Shown in pieces: positions 12,318 through 22,755 of a stretch of DNA of 59,675 nucleotides. How positions within the stretch are numbered: the first letter of the stretch is position 1; every line of letters starts with the position of its first letter. Source of the DNA: Chara braunii (Eukaryota; Streptophyta; Charophyceae; Charales; Characeae). The stretch is from the NCBI GenBank assembly GCA_003427395.1, contig BFEA01000074.1:299198-358872 (forward strand), in the 5' to 3' direction. Under the pieces are notes generated by a model. That model made no database searches, was not told where the DNA came from, and worked only from the letters and a program-made list of their open reading frames with translations. A program made the position numbers and the translations under genes.

Positions 12318-12337
12318 GAGCAAGCTCCTGCTTGCTC
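12318..12337 (-). other. Conserved stem-loop upstream of the 3' LTR
   Basis: On the minus strand GAGCAAGC, loop AGGA, GCTTGCTC forms a perfect 8-bp stem 28 bp before the LTR start. The plus-strand element has the same 18 nt (AGCAAGC AGGA GCTTGCT) at 34098-34115, although the surrounding DNA has diverged. Its role is inferred; an RNA signal near the end of the genomic transcript is likely. Confidence 0.6.
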
Positions 12338-12447
12338 TCTCATTAGGAGCTGATTGGTTGTCCGATGATCGACGCAGAGCTAACACGTGCCACTTACTGT
12401 AGGATCCGAGTGTGGAAGTCATCCAACGTGGCATGCGTGCGTTCAGT

Positions 12448-14040
12448 TCAAAACGTTGTCAGGGAAAGGCAATCTGATAACGGTTGGGGGAGGTGGTGGA
12501 TAGGCCAGGGGAAGTGGAGGCATGAAGCGGTGAATTTCCTCGTCACTGGAGGGGAGTGGAACGAAGTGGATGGAGCGATGGATGGGGTGGAAGCGAGGGT
12601 GTCGACATTGATTTGGGGGAGAGAGGTGAGATAGTCAAGGTAGAGAGTCCAAAGGGTGCAGCGAATAGCCATGCGAAATTCGTCATACTCCTCGCATGCG
12701 GGGATCGTGCCCGCAACGATGCAGTAGACCTCTATATTATTTTATTCTCGCCAATCGATGCTAAAGAGGAGGACGTGGAGGGGGAAAAAGGTGACGAGGG
12801 AGCGAGTAGTGGCATGCGGGAAGATGTTGATCAGAAGGGGGGTGACGTGGCGATGGTAGAAGAGGGAGAGGGGAAATGGATGCCATGTATCCGGGAACGG
12901 GGGTCGACCTACGAGCTGTTGCACGGTGAGGAAGTCACGGGGACGGCGGGATAATGACCGGGGACGAAGCCCTTGCGCCCGACGTAGGCGAAGGGATGTG
13001 GGTCGAGCTGGGGAGGATTGGGAGGGCGATCGACTTCTTCGGCGGCGCCGACTTGTTGATCCGTACGCGGCGGCGTCATCTTACTCGTCTTCCTCCCGCG
13101 ACGGTTTTGGATTGTGCGCCAGATCGTCCTGCAGTGGTGGTGGCCCGTCTGATCCTTCGATTGACCACTTCCCTTCCGCTGCTGCTCGTACCCTCTGCGC
13201 CGCGACCCCCCTTTCCTCTCTGCTTAATTCGTCGGGGCCACTTGATCCCCCCGATTCACCTTCTTCTTCCCCTGATTCCACTCGACCCGAACTGGCTCCT
13301 TCCGACTCGGCGTGCTCTGATTCCCGATAGTCAGGATCGTCCGACTCTGCTCCCGATTCCTCCTCCTCTGGCGTCGTCTCACCTTCCGTATACTGGAGGT
13401 GATCGCCCTCCTCACTTTCTTCTTCTTCCTCCCCAGCCTCCTCGCTGGTCTCTCCTATAGGGACACGCCGGATGAGCGGGTCCCACGTGGAGAGGTTAGT
13501 AACGTCGACGATCAGATACACATCCCTTGAGGGTAGGTAGTAGCCGTTCCCCTCTAATTCCTTACACGCGAACCAAAGAAGGTGCGGCTCGAGGGTGCGA
13601 GCGAGCGCGGCTGTTCCTGGTCTCTGGTGGCAATGCGAGAGGATCTCCAATGGCAGGTCGTCTCGTACTTGGGTCAGGAACACCAGCAACTCGTTCGTAA
13701 TGGAGCTCAGATGGCCGTCACGCACTTCTCCGAATATGATCCCAAAGAAGTCTCCCTCCGTGTCCGTCCTCCACCCCTGGACGAGCAGTAGCTCCACCTC
13801 GTCGGTCGGGATCTCGTCCCCCTCGCTCCTGTCGGCAGGCTCCGCCCAATGGAAGGCGATCTCTAGGAGGTAGAAACTGAGCACCTCATAAGCTTGCCGC
13901 CACTGCGTCCACTTAGGTGCGTCGAGAATCGACATGTCTAAGGGTTTGATTGTGAAGGACAGGGAGGATTCCTCGACTGATTGCCAAAATGTGGGGGCGT
14001 CGGAGGGGAGGCGGAAGGTAGAGAGACGATGGCGGTTCAT
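12448..14040 (-). pseudogene. ORF Y, acidic/RS-motif protein downstream of pol
   Basis: Start ATG at 14040 overlaps the ORF X stop as ATGA. The open part (14040-13081, 319 aa) has a globular N-terminal half with WRTDTEGDFFGIIFG, DDLPLEILSHC and LARTLEPHLLWFACKELEG, then a very acidic Glu/Ser-rich half. After a TAA at 13081 the same frame continues with Thr-Ser, five Arg and SRSP, then PRSLSRRPRDFL, FPDTWHPFPL, a second TAA near 12742, and EVYCIVAGTIPACEEYDEF, to a stop at 12448. The plus-strand copy (32395-33900) has all these blocks in the same order with mostly synonymous codon differences, so this was one protein of about 530 aa. The acidic region plus basic Arg-Ser stretch suggests a nuclear or nucleic-acid/histone-binding protein; that is inference. 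No known family recognised. Confidence 0.65.
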
Positions 14041-14516
14041 TGAGGCCGAGAAAAGGGACGAAGCTCAGGGAGAGTGACTTCAGGTGCAGTGGAGGAGAGG
14101 CGGAGCTGAAGATCGATGTCGTTCGTCGTCACGACGCGATCGCGAGGCCTCGCCAATAGCCGCACCCACTCAGCCAATAGGCTTGCTGCCCAGTCTCGCA
14201 GTTGTCGGAGGATGGGAGTGTGCCGTGCTGGGTGCAGCGTCGTGAGGTCGCCTGAAAAGACAATGACGACTGACACGTGGCCTTCTCCTGGTGGAGAAAG
14301 GCGCAAGAAGGCTGACGCCTCAACCAAGACTCGCGCTACTCCGGATTGCCCAAACTGGAACTCTGTCGCCGCGTGGATAACCGCCGTGCTGAAGAAGGTT
14401 GTGAATCGAAGGAGATCTGGACTTAATCGAGGATGCCGTACTTGTCGGATCAATGAGAAGGCTCCTCCAGGTACTATTAGTCGCTCGCTGATCACCTGCT
14501 CCGTCGAAAAGCTCAT
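14037..14516 (-). CDS. ORF X, conserved protein downstream of integrase
   Basis: A 159-aa open frame from MSFSTEQV to LRPFSRPQ. Its ATG overlaps the pol stop (ATGA, 14516-14513) and its TGA overlaps the ORF Y start (ATGA, 14040-14037). The plus-strand copy is 160 aa and aligns end to end, sharing IRQVxHPxLxPDLxR, AAxEFxF, HVSxV-xxFSGDxxT and LPELxPF. No transmembrane segment or catalytic motif is visible. Intact in both copies, unlike pol. It is not a chromodomain or a known envelope-like protein by eye. Function unknown. Confidence 0.7.
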   Translation of the reverse strand: MSFSTEQVISERLIVPGGAFSLIRQVRHPRLSPDLLRFTTFFSTAVIHAATEFQFGQSGVARVLVEASAFLRLSPPGEGHVSVVIVFSGDLTTLHPARHTPILRQLRDWAASLLAEWVRLLARPRDRVVTTNDIDLQLRLSSTAPEVTLPELRPFSRPQ

Positions 14517-16216
14517 GGCGATGAAGGCGGGGTCGAAGACGATGGTTGGGAGAGAAAGGAGGATTCTAGAGAGTCGCCGCCCTCGTCTTGGTCGAGGGAC
14601 AATGCGAACGAAGGAGGAGAGGGGGAAGAGGGGAGGGGACGAAGATAGGACACGTGTCGAATGATGGGACGAGCCGATCGACTTCCTGACACCTCCGGCG
14701 CAAGCCGCACCGTGTTCACCCCACTGGGACCGGGCTCGACTATGCGAAATCGCCCGAAGAATCATGACGCTAACTTGCCTTGGTAAGCACATTTCCTCAC
14801 CTTCACGATGTCCCCTAATTTATATTGGGGCCGAGGCCCAGCATTCCAATTTCGGGCCTCGTAGCTCTGGACCTGTCTCCGATGGGCCATTTCGGTCATT
14901 TGTTGTCTTTTTCGGACCAGTCGGGGGAGAGCCTTCTCCATCAGCTCTAAATGGCATTGGGCCTTATCCTTAACCGTCGCCCTAGTTGTCTGTCGTGGAA
15001 GGGTCGTCTCGTCATTCAGGCTCGGTAGGGCTACACAGGGCAGGCTGTTGGTCCGTAGTTGAAAGGGGGTCAAACCCGTGGGCTCGTGGGGTGTCCCCCG
15101 GTGGATAGCCAGAATATGGTCCACGCCTCATGTCATTTGCCGCAATGTTGCTTCACAAAGCGGTCTTAATCACCCGATTGGCGTTTTTTACAAGTATGTT
15201 GGATTGCGACATATGAGGAGCAGTGTTACGAATGGAGACACCGTGTAGGACCAGATTCCTAAAAACCTCCCCTCTAAATTCTGCTCCATTGTCCGTAAGT
15301 ATTTCCTCGGTGTCCTGATGCATCCCGAGGAAACGGTTGACATACCACACTATTTCCGCCGTCTGTCTAGTCCGACGTGGGTAGGCCTCGATCCATTTTG
15401 AAAAGTGGTCAACGAACACCAAGAGGATTGAATATTCGTACAACTATTCGGTCCAGGGGGCACGACAATATCCGTCGTATCCATGCTAACCCTCTGAAAT
15501 GACCGTTGGACTTAAGTGGGCACTATCGATCTAGGCGGCTGAATCAGCGCCTTGTCAGCGGCGCAAACCTGACAATTTTGGACGATGAATTTAACATCGT
15601 CGCGAATATTGGACCAATACCATTCGTTTTTGTCAATTGCCGCCTCCGTAATCCGTACGGCAAAGTGAGCTGCAGTCTCTTCGTGTGTGGACTTGACACA
15701 ATCATACCTCACGAATGGGTGGGGCACGACCATCCAAATCCCACCACCGTCAGTCTTCCGTTTTTCCAACCGTCCATTGTTCCAGTCCCGTGCCCTCTCA
15801 TTAGCCTTTCTACGGTCCTCTTTGGTGAAGTCCCGGAGGGGGTTCCCGACTATGGTGGCTATTAAAACGACATTTGTCTATACTTCGGCCCTCCTAAACC
15901 TACGGGTCTTCTCTAAACCCTCCGACGTGGCTTGCAAGAAGCGGGCCTCAGTAGGAATTTTGTCGGATCGATACAAGGGACACAACCAGGCCTTGTCCGC
16001 ATTCTGATACTGAATGCAGGCACCATGGGCCCTGGAAACACAGTGCCGACGATCTACCCAGTCGGCATACCCTTCCCCGCTAGGACGCATAGGGACCGAA
16101 TAGACACGCGAGATTGCCTCGCAGAAGTAACAAAATTTGTCAGGCAAAGAGAGTAGAGACGAGGACGAGAGGGGAGAGAGGGGGCTACTAGAATTACCTC
16201 CATCGCCCATTGTCAC
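14513..16216 (-). pseudogene. PHD finger-integrase part of pol (broken)
   Basis: In element order: a Cys-rich PHD-like domain (about 16160-16000) with FCYFC, HCVSRAHGACIQY and WLCPLY, in which two zinc ligands are lost (one Cys to Arg, the last Cys to Tyr); the integrase zinc finger with THEETAAHF and NCQVCAADK (about 15710-15560); the DDE core with LVFVDHFSKWIEAYP and LTDNGAEF, where the third acidic residue is Lys (SNILVKNANR); and a C-terminal KLGDIVKVRK and FFGRFRIVE module ending in a Ser/Pro-rich tail. A TAG replaces Trp near 15880, and further stops and frameshifts occur near 15440 and 15150. It would catalyse cDNA insertion, with the PHD finger perhaps reading histone tails (inference). 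Confidence 0.8.
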
Positions 16217-16219
16217 GTG

Positions 16220-17990
16220 TCACTTCTTAGCGCGTGGAAGGATGGTCACTTGTCCGTACTGCGACCCACTGACTGGTTCCGGTTCTCTCCACGAAATGAT
16301 TTCTTCTCCCTTGGTAACCTTGGTTGGTCGGTGCAGTTGTGTCAGCCCGCCCGCGTTCCCGTGTCTTTCCGTCTTCCAATGGACGATGTCGAAATCGTAC
16401 TCCTGTAGCCACACTGCCCAACGTCCAATCATGCTCGTGTAATTAGTGAGCCTCTTGAGGGCCAACAGGGGCTCGTAATCCGTGACGAGGAGGAATTTCT
16501 GTCTGTATAGGTACGGATGGAAGTGCTGAATCCCCCACACCACCTCGTAGCATTCCCCATGAGGCACCGAGTCGTTTCTCCTTTCGTCTGGTACCATCCT
16601 AGATGCGTACTCGATGACGTGCTCGAGGCCGTCCTTCCCCTTTTGCACCAAAATAGCGGAGATCGCCTCCGGTTGCCAGTCTGTGATAAGTACAAATTGC
16701 TTTCCGGGGTCGGGCCGAATCAAAATATGGGCCGTGTCCAAGGCTTCCTTCAATGTCGCAAAGGTCTGCTCGCACTCAGCGTCCCATCTCAACGGGTGGT
16801 CCTTTCGTAAGAGGTTCGTCGGAGGCCGTGCGATTGTCGCGAAACCTCTGATAAATCGTCGGTAGTACTAGACCAGCCCCAAGAAGGCTCAAACTTGCGT
16901 CAGCGATGTGGGTGTCGGGGCGTCTCAAACTGCCGCGATGTTTCTCGAATCCGGCCGCAAGCCCCCTCGCGTCACCACGTACCCCAGGAACGAGATTTCC
17001 GACAGGAAAACTCGCTCTTGTCCAGGGCAATCTTGAAGACCGCGTCTCGCAGCGCTCCAAGTGTACATTCGATGTGCTGTGCATGTCCGTGAAACAATTC
17101 CGAATACACCAGGATGTCGTCCATGTACACGATAACGCAGAAGTTCACCATTCCCTGCGTTAGCCGAGTTTTGTTAACGAAATTCTGAAAGGTCATGTTC
17201 ATCGCCCCGTGAAACGTAACCGGAGTGTCGCAAATGCCCATAGGACATCGAACCCATTGCCACGCGTCTTTGAATAATACGAACGCCGTTTTTGGACGAT
17301 CCTCTTCCTTCACCAATATGTGGTGGAACCCATGACGGATATCGAATTTACTAAAGTAATTAGCACACCTAATCGCATCTAACAAATCATCAATCCGTGG
17401 GAGGGGATATACATCTTTGATCGTAATGTCATTCAGTTTTCGATAATCGATCCGGTCTTTTTAGGGACTAAAACCACGGGAAAGGACCACGATCCGGTAG
17501 CGGGTTCGATCCAACCGTTGGCCTCAAATTCTCTGATTCGTTCTAGGGCGGTTTGTCTTTCGACCAACGAGTACCGGTATGGCTTACAATGAATCGAGGG
17601 GTGGGTGTCAGTCTGGATCTCATGCTGTATGATCAGGGATAGTCCTATGTCTGTGTCCTCTGTACTAATCGCCCTCTGATATTCGGTTAGGATGTCTGCG
17701 ATGAGTCTGTGTATCTCCTCCGGCACATAGTCCAGCACTTGCAGTTCGTAGTGGCAGTCTCGTATCGCCACCGGTAGCTGTTTTGTCTTGGCCACCTGGG
17801 TCTTTTTCGTGGGTGGAGATGACATGAAGGAATGGTCGGAACGCCACGAGAAGATCGTGGCAACCATCTGAGTTTCCTCTTCCCTGATTGCCACATGTTC
17901 CTCTGGGGTGATGTCGTCTTCGATATCTCGGAGGTCCACGACCTTCTTCTCGATTTTTAGCTCAATATCGAATGGGGCAAGGTCGTACAA
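16220..17990 (-). pseudogene. Reverse transcriptase-RNase H part of pol (broken)
   Basis: Reading from 17990: the pre-RT region, IHCKPYRYSLVERQTALERI, GPWSFP-like GSWSFPVVLVPKK, a frameshift near 17450, YPLPRIDDLL, FSKFDIRHGFHHI, and the catalytic VYMDDILVYS (17108-17130). RNase H follows with VLITDWQPEAISAIL, LLVTDYEPLLAL and FDIVHWKTERHGNAGGL. The frame ends in TGA 12 nt before the ATG of the PHD-integrase section, so the break falls exactly between the two. RT active-site residues are kept, but frameshifts prevent function. Confidence 0.85.
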
Positions 17991-18222
17991 CCCAGGGGGT
18001 TCCGAAGTCTTGTTTTCGGCGCCCCTCTATAGCAGTCGAATTTCTTTTCCTTTGGTGAACAATGATCCGGGAGGGATTCTTGAGAGATTGCAGAAGGACC
18101 GCTTATCCTGATATCTGGGTAACAATGAGGTGGTCGCCTTGTACATGGTTCGAGGGGGTTCCCAAGAATCCATCAACTGGGATATCCGCATGAGTGGTTC
18201 TCCCATGATCAGCGCTCTGGTT

Positions 18223-18744
18223 CAACAGAAAAATTCCCATGAGAAATGAAAGTTAAAAAAACATTCCATAAAAAAACAATCCTTCATATTTATAAATTAT
18301 CATTCCAATGTTTGTCCAATTCAAAAATTTTCAATTTAATTTGATAAGTTCTCATCTAAATATGAGCTTTCCCTTCCAACTACATTTATTTGTTCAAGAT
18401 GGAATGAAAGTCTGCACAAGTTTATGAAATGTTTTAATTAAATTGTCATTCTACTACAACAAATATCGTCTAATTTAGATTGGATTAACCTATTTATGAT
18501 TGAAAGTCATTACTTAGAATGACAGTCCAATTAAAATATTTCATGAACTCATCCAGACTTTCATTCCGTCTCTAGCATGTAGTTCAAATAAGAAGGGATA
18601 CCCCATTCTTGGAATGAAAGTTTTCAAGGAAGACGGAAAATTTTTAAATTGGAATGACATTTTTAAAGATGGAATGAAAATTTGAAATTAAGAATGTAAT
18701 TTTACTCTAGAATGATTATTTAATTCTGAGAATTTTTTCTGTTG
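18223..18744. mobile_element. 522-bp foldback (MITE-like) insertion in pol
   Basis: AT-rich DNA inside the minus element's pol. The ends are inverted repeats, CAACAGAAAAATTC and GAATTTTTTCTGTTG. Much of the interior also folds back: GGAATGAAAGTCTG with TTTATGAAATGTTTTAATT (18400-18440) pairs with the complementary arm at 18527-18575. Removing 18223-18744 plus one copy of the flanking TT restores the reading frame seen in the plus-strand copy near 28290-28310. It has no ORF, so it is non-autonomous; superfamily uncertain. Confidence 0.8.
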
Positions 18745-19725
18745 TTCGTTGCGCATCCCTTATGAAAACGAAAGTTTCCGGGGTTTTCTGTCGAAGTGGG
18801 TAGCAGATTTTTTGTCGTGTTAGCTCGAGAATTTGAGGATCTGCATCGTCCTCACTCTCGAAGGTGGGTTCGACGTCGGATTCGTCCGTGGATTCTTCCC
18901 ACCTTATGATTCGTAGGATTTCGCAGGGTCTCGGTCTTTGTTGCTCAGACGTCGAAGTTGTCCGGAGGGTGAGGCGCATTGGGACGGTGTATGGCTTTCC
19001 TCCGGTGTTGTTGAGGATAAATGCTTGTCGTTTGAAATCCTGCGTGGCCCGTAAGACTATGAGGGCTGGTAATCCGACGAGGACATCGTATGTGGTCACG
19101 TTTAGGACCACTACGTCGCCTAAGGCGTGAACTTTTCCTATTCGAAAAGCGATGTTGGGCATCTTTCCTACGACTCGGGTCTTACCTTCGTCGGCGGAAA
19201 CGAAGTGATCGTCCTCCGCGAGAGGAATCACGTCTTTCCGCCGACCAGCCCGCTCGACTACCTGTAGCGAGATGGCCAGGACCGCGGCCCGGAATCAAGA
19301 ACCACACTGTAGGGGTTTCCCCAAACTTCCACGTCGCACTCTACGGATCTCCATGGCAGGGCTTTGATCCGTAGGAAGTGATCGTCTTTCCGAATTAGGC
19401 CCATCCGGACGGGTTCGTAGGTGCTTGGCTCCTCCGACTTCGGATCTCTAGCGAGAGCCTTTCCTTTTGCGGTTGCAAATTTGGCGAGGGTAAATCGCTT
19501 GCGGTTCGCTTTGCAGTGATGTAGCATCCGATCGTTAGCCTGTTCAGAGATGGTTAGCAGGTGTCCGATGGGCAAGGGGATGCGGTGATCCAAGGCACAA
19601 AATATATCTAACACATCGATCTCCCCCGTAACGAATACGGGTCCTCCGGATTCCATTTCCCTCGGGGAGGGTCTCCATTCTGAAACTTCGTTATCGTCGG
19701 GGGCAGGTTGGATGACCCCTATCAT
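18745..19725 (-). pseudogene. Aspartic protease region of gag-pol (broken)
   Basis: The frame 19725-19258 has EWRPSPREMESGGPVFVT, IDVLDIFCALDHRIPLPIG and ends at VVLDSG, the Asp-Ser-Gly active-site motif, just before a frameshift. The next frame (from 19231) has DDHFVSADEGKTRVVGKMP, HALGDVVVLNVTTYDVLVG and LPALIVLRATQDFKRQ, the second half of a retropepsin fold. The plus-strand copy at 27233-28021 aligns throughout. It would cleave the Gag-Pol polyprotein. Confidence 0.8.
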
Positions 19726-20221
19726 GCCGAGGCCCTAGTATCCCAACGATATGTACTGGTCGAGCGGGATAAGCTCCGCCGCTTCCTCCGTGACCCCCGA
19801 CAGGCTTGCCCTGCTGTCGGTTTCTTCTACCATTGTGGTCACCCGGCCAGGTCCGTTAGCAATTGGTGTTGCAGCTGCTGGCGCGACTCTTGTTTGCGTG
19901 AGACGGTGGGGACAGTCCCGAGCTATGTGTCTAGGCTGAAGGCACGTTTAACAAACAATTACATTAGCTGCCGCCACGCCTACTGCTGGAGCGGGGGCTG
20001 CGTCTGACATCATTGGTGCTGCTCTGACGGCAATGGGGCGCATTGATCTCATTAATGATTCGATCCGAGCATTGTGCTCGCGTTGTTCCTTCTTACTTTC
20101 TTGCATTAGGCTAACCAGTGCTCGAGTTAGTTATAGTATCGCGTTTGACTCGCCGGGCCTTGCAGGCAGGGTTGTCGAGCCCCGACCCCGGGGCCCCGGC
20201 GGGGGTCCGGGGGTCCGGGGG

Positions 20222-21042
20222 NNNNNNNNNNNNNNNNNNNNNNNNNNNNNNNNNNNNNNNNNNNNNNNNNNNNNNNNNNNNNNNNNNNNNNNNNNNNNNN
20301 NNNNNNNNNNNNNNNNNNNNNNNNNNNNNNNNNNNNNNNNNNNNNNNNNNNNNNNNNNNNNNNNNNNNNNNNNNNNNNNNNNNNNNNNNNNNNNNNNNNN
20401 NNNNNNNNNNNNNNNNNNNNNNNNNNNNNNNNNNNNNNNNNNNNNNNNNNNNNNNNNNNNNNNNNNNNNNNNNNNNNNNNNNNNNNNNNNNNNNNNNNNN
20501 NNNNNNNNNNNNNNNNNNNNNNNNNNNNNNNNNNNNNNNNNNNNNNNNNNNNNNNNNNNNNNNNNNNNNNNNNNNNNNNNNNNNNNNNNNNNNNNNNNNN
20601 NNNNNNNNNNNNNNNNNNNNNNNNNNNNNNNNNNNNNNNNNNNNNNNNNNNNNNNNNNNNNNNNNNNNNNNNNNNNNNNNNNNNNNNNNNNNNNNNNNNN
20701 NNNNNNNNNNNNNNNNNNNNNNNNNNNNNNNNNNNNNNNNNNNNNNNNNNNNNNNNNNNNNNNNNNNNNNNNNNNNNNNNNNNNNNNNNNNNNNNNNNNN
20801 NNNNNNNNNNNNNNNNNNNNNNNNNNNNNNNNNNNNNNNNNNNNNNNNNNNNNNNNNNNNNNNNNNNNNNNNNNNNNNNNNNNNNNNNNNNNNNNNNNNN
20901 NNNNNNNNNNNNNNNNNNNNNNNNNNNNNNNNNNNNNNNNNNNNNNNNNNNNNNNNNNNNNNNNNNNNNNNNNNNNNNNNNNNNNNNNNNNNNNNNNNNN
21001 NNNNNNNNNNNNNNNNNNNNNNNNNNNNNNNNNNNNNNNNNN
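20222..21042. other. Assembly gap
   Basis: 821 uncalled bases, inside the hAT-like element. Confidence 0.99.
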
Positions 21043-21105
21043 GCAAAAAGAAGTCAGAACCCAGATCTTGTCGCGGCAACACATCTAGATGTGTATAAGA
21101 GACAG
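21043..21105. other. Chimeric read remnant with Nextera adapter
   Basis: Positions 21087-21105 are AGATGTGTATAAGAGACAG, the Nextera mosaic end, preceded by ACACATCT, part of the mate-pair junction adapter. Positions 21043-21078 match the LTR at 11814-11849 almost exactly. So this stretch is a mate-pair junction read assembled into the scaffold, not genomic sequence at this place. Confidence 0.93.
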
Positions 21106-22137
21106 GGGGAGGGGGTGTTTTGGCAGGGGGGGGGGTCGGGTAGCCCCGCGGCGGGGGTCCGGGGGTGAAACCCGTACCCCGGCTTGGGCCCCGGGGATCC
21201 CCGCGTGACAACCCTGCTTGCAGGGGCTTCTGGGGGAGGCGGAGGCATAGCCACAATCGGTAATCCTGAAGTCGTGTCAGGTACCGATCTCTTGGCTGCG
21301 ACCTGTTCTGGGTAGGTGACCGGAATGGGGACGAAACCCATATTTTCGAATTTGTTCTGGAGTGCAGTCAGCTTGGCTTTGACTCTGGCCAGTTCCGAAG
21401 AGTCTCCATTTTCTGCTTAATCCTCGCCTTCTAGAAAGCTAGCAGCGAATTTCCGTTCCATTTCTTCCGCCCCATCCAGAGTCTGTTGCATCGTATGGTT
21501 GATCAGGGAAAACTGCTTCCGTAATTTCGCCCTCATTGCCCAACTACGAAGCCCATCGATGAATAAATCCCTCCCAACCTTCTCGTCCCTCTAAGATTTG
21601 ACAAACAGTCTATAGAATCTACTACGATATTCCGTGACAGATTCGAGGGGCTTCTGAACTCGGTCCTTGATCATAAAGAAAGCCTGTTCGGGGTGGATAT
21701 AATCGAACCTGTTCAGGAAGTCCCTTTCAAAGGTCGGGAGATCTATCCAAGCGTACATGCTAAACCAGTGATGCGCATCCCCTCCCAGGCGGACGGGGAT
21801 GTTGATCCGAGCTTCGTCGTTATCATATTGTTGTGCGTGTAAGGTAGCTAACCATGCCCCAGCCAGATGGTGTGCGGGGTCGAAAAGATACAAATCGGGT
21901 GGAGCCGTGGGTGCGCGAGCTCGTACGGGTGGCATGGGAATAGGGGCCCCGCCTAGCTGTACATTGACATTTTGCGCCTGATTGGCGTTCATGTTGGCGG
22001 TCGGCCATCCGACCGATCGGTTTCTAAGTACTATAGGATTGCGTCGCGGCACGTTCCTCTGTCTAGCCCGCCCTCTGTTCGCCAGATCGTACTGTGCGAC
22101 CTATCTACCCGCTTCTCTTATCAGCTCGCCACGTGTT

Positions 22138-22150
22138 GGCTATGATACCA
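22138..22150 (-). other. Primer-binding site, initiator tRNA-Met type
   Basis: On the minus strand, TGGTATCATAGCC directly after the 5' LTR differs by one base from TGGTATCAGAGCC, the usual site complementary to the 3' end of initiator tRNA-Met. The LTR end next to it lacks 11 nt (TGCGCGTCACA) that the other LTRs carry, probably a deletion between TG repeats. Confidence 0.85.
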
Positions 22151-22755
22151 ACCTCACGCCCAGCGCGACTTCCTGATCGGAGTGGGATGGGGGCTCGGAA
22201 GTGCGAAAAAAGAGGGGGTGTGCCAAGGATTTTAGGAAAGTGGGGGTGGAGTCCCAGGTCGGAACTGAGATGTCCTGTGGCAAGTTTCGGGGGAAAAGCG
22301 TAAGAGGGGATGTGTAGGTCGTGCCTTGGCGCCTTAATCCTTATGAGAAGGAAGGTAGACCACCTCCCGTGGTTTGTGCACGGTGGGAAAGTTGCAGATG
22401 TCGTGCAACATAGGGCAGATAGCATGTGCAGTGCATCCCAAACCAAAGTTTCCGGGGTACCCTTCTACAACCCCAGCGCCAACAGATTTAAACACTCGTG
22501 CATTCTCGAACAAAAACAACATTGCCCCTGCCAACGAACCCCAATTTCGTCATCTTAAAAACCCAAAAATGAAAATCACCATCGCCTTTGGTTTCGCCTT
22601 CGGGATCGGTCGCGCGGCCCTGGCAGTTGTCGGAGCCGCTCGTAACAGGCTTCTGATTCTGCCGAGGTGGGACGTAAACGGAGGCTGTGCAATCACTGCT
22701 CAGCTTCGGTTCGAGTCTGTTGGGTAGTTCCCAAAGCTCGGCGCGCCCGGTAATG

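Larger units (their letters stand above)
20167..21216. mobile_element. hAT-like TIR element, interior mostly a gap
   Basis: The left end is CAGGGTTGTC (20167-20176) and the right end is its complement GACAACCCTG (21207-21216). The flanks are identical 8-bp direct repeats CTTGCAGG (20159-20166 and 21217-21224). An 8-bp duplication and this TIR are typical of hAT elements. The visible parts are extremely GC-rich (CCCCGGGGCCCC, GGGGGTCCGGGGG). The interior holds 821 uncalled bases and an adapter artefact, so true length and coding content are unknown. Confidence 0.8.
19726..22052 (-). pseudogene. gag (broken, with nested hAT element)
   Basis: It starts at ATG 22052, 86 bp after the primer-binding site, with MPRRNPIVLRNRSVGWPTAN. 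Motifs include PPDLYLFDPAHHLAGAWLAT, WFSMYAWIDLPTFERDFLNR, HPEQAFFMIKDRVQKPLE and EYRSRFYRLFV, as in retrotransposon capsid proteins. In-frame stops follow (near 21595 and 21420). A CCHC zinc knuckle is readable near 19910-19955 as C-x2-C-x4-H-x4-C ending HIARDCPHR, with a stop replacing one residue between the first two Cys. The hAT-like element and gap at 20167-21216 interrupt it. Confidence 0.8.

Noticed and set aside
12926-13460. Plus-strand frames of 134 and 168 codons
   Set aside because: Antisense shadows of ORF Y; the minus-strand frame is the one conserved in the second element.
14116-14664. Plus-strand frame of 182 codons
   Set aside because: Antisense shadow of ORF X and the integrase tail.
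20033-21256. Long frames of 317-381 codons
   Set aside because: They run through 821 uncalled bases, and an adapter remnant contributes part of the sequence.
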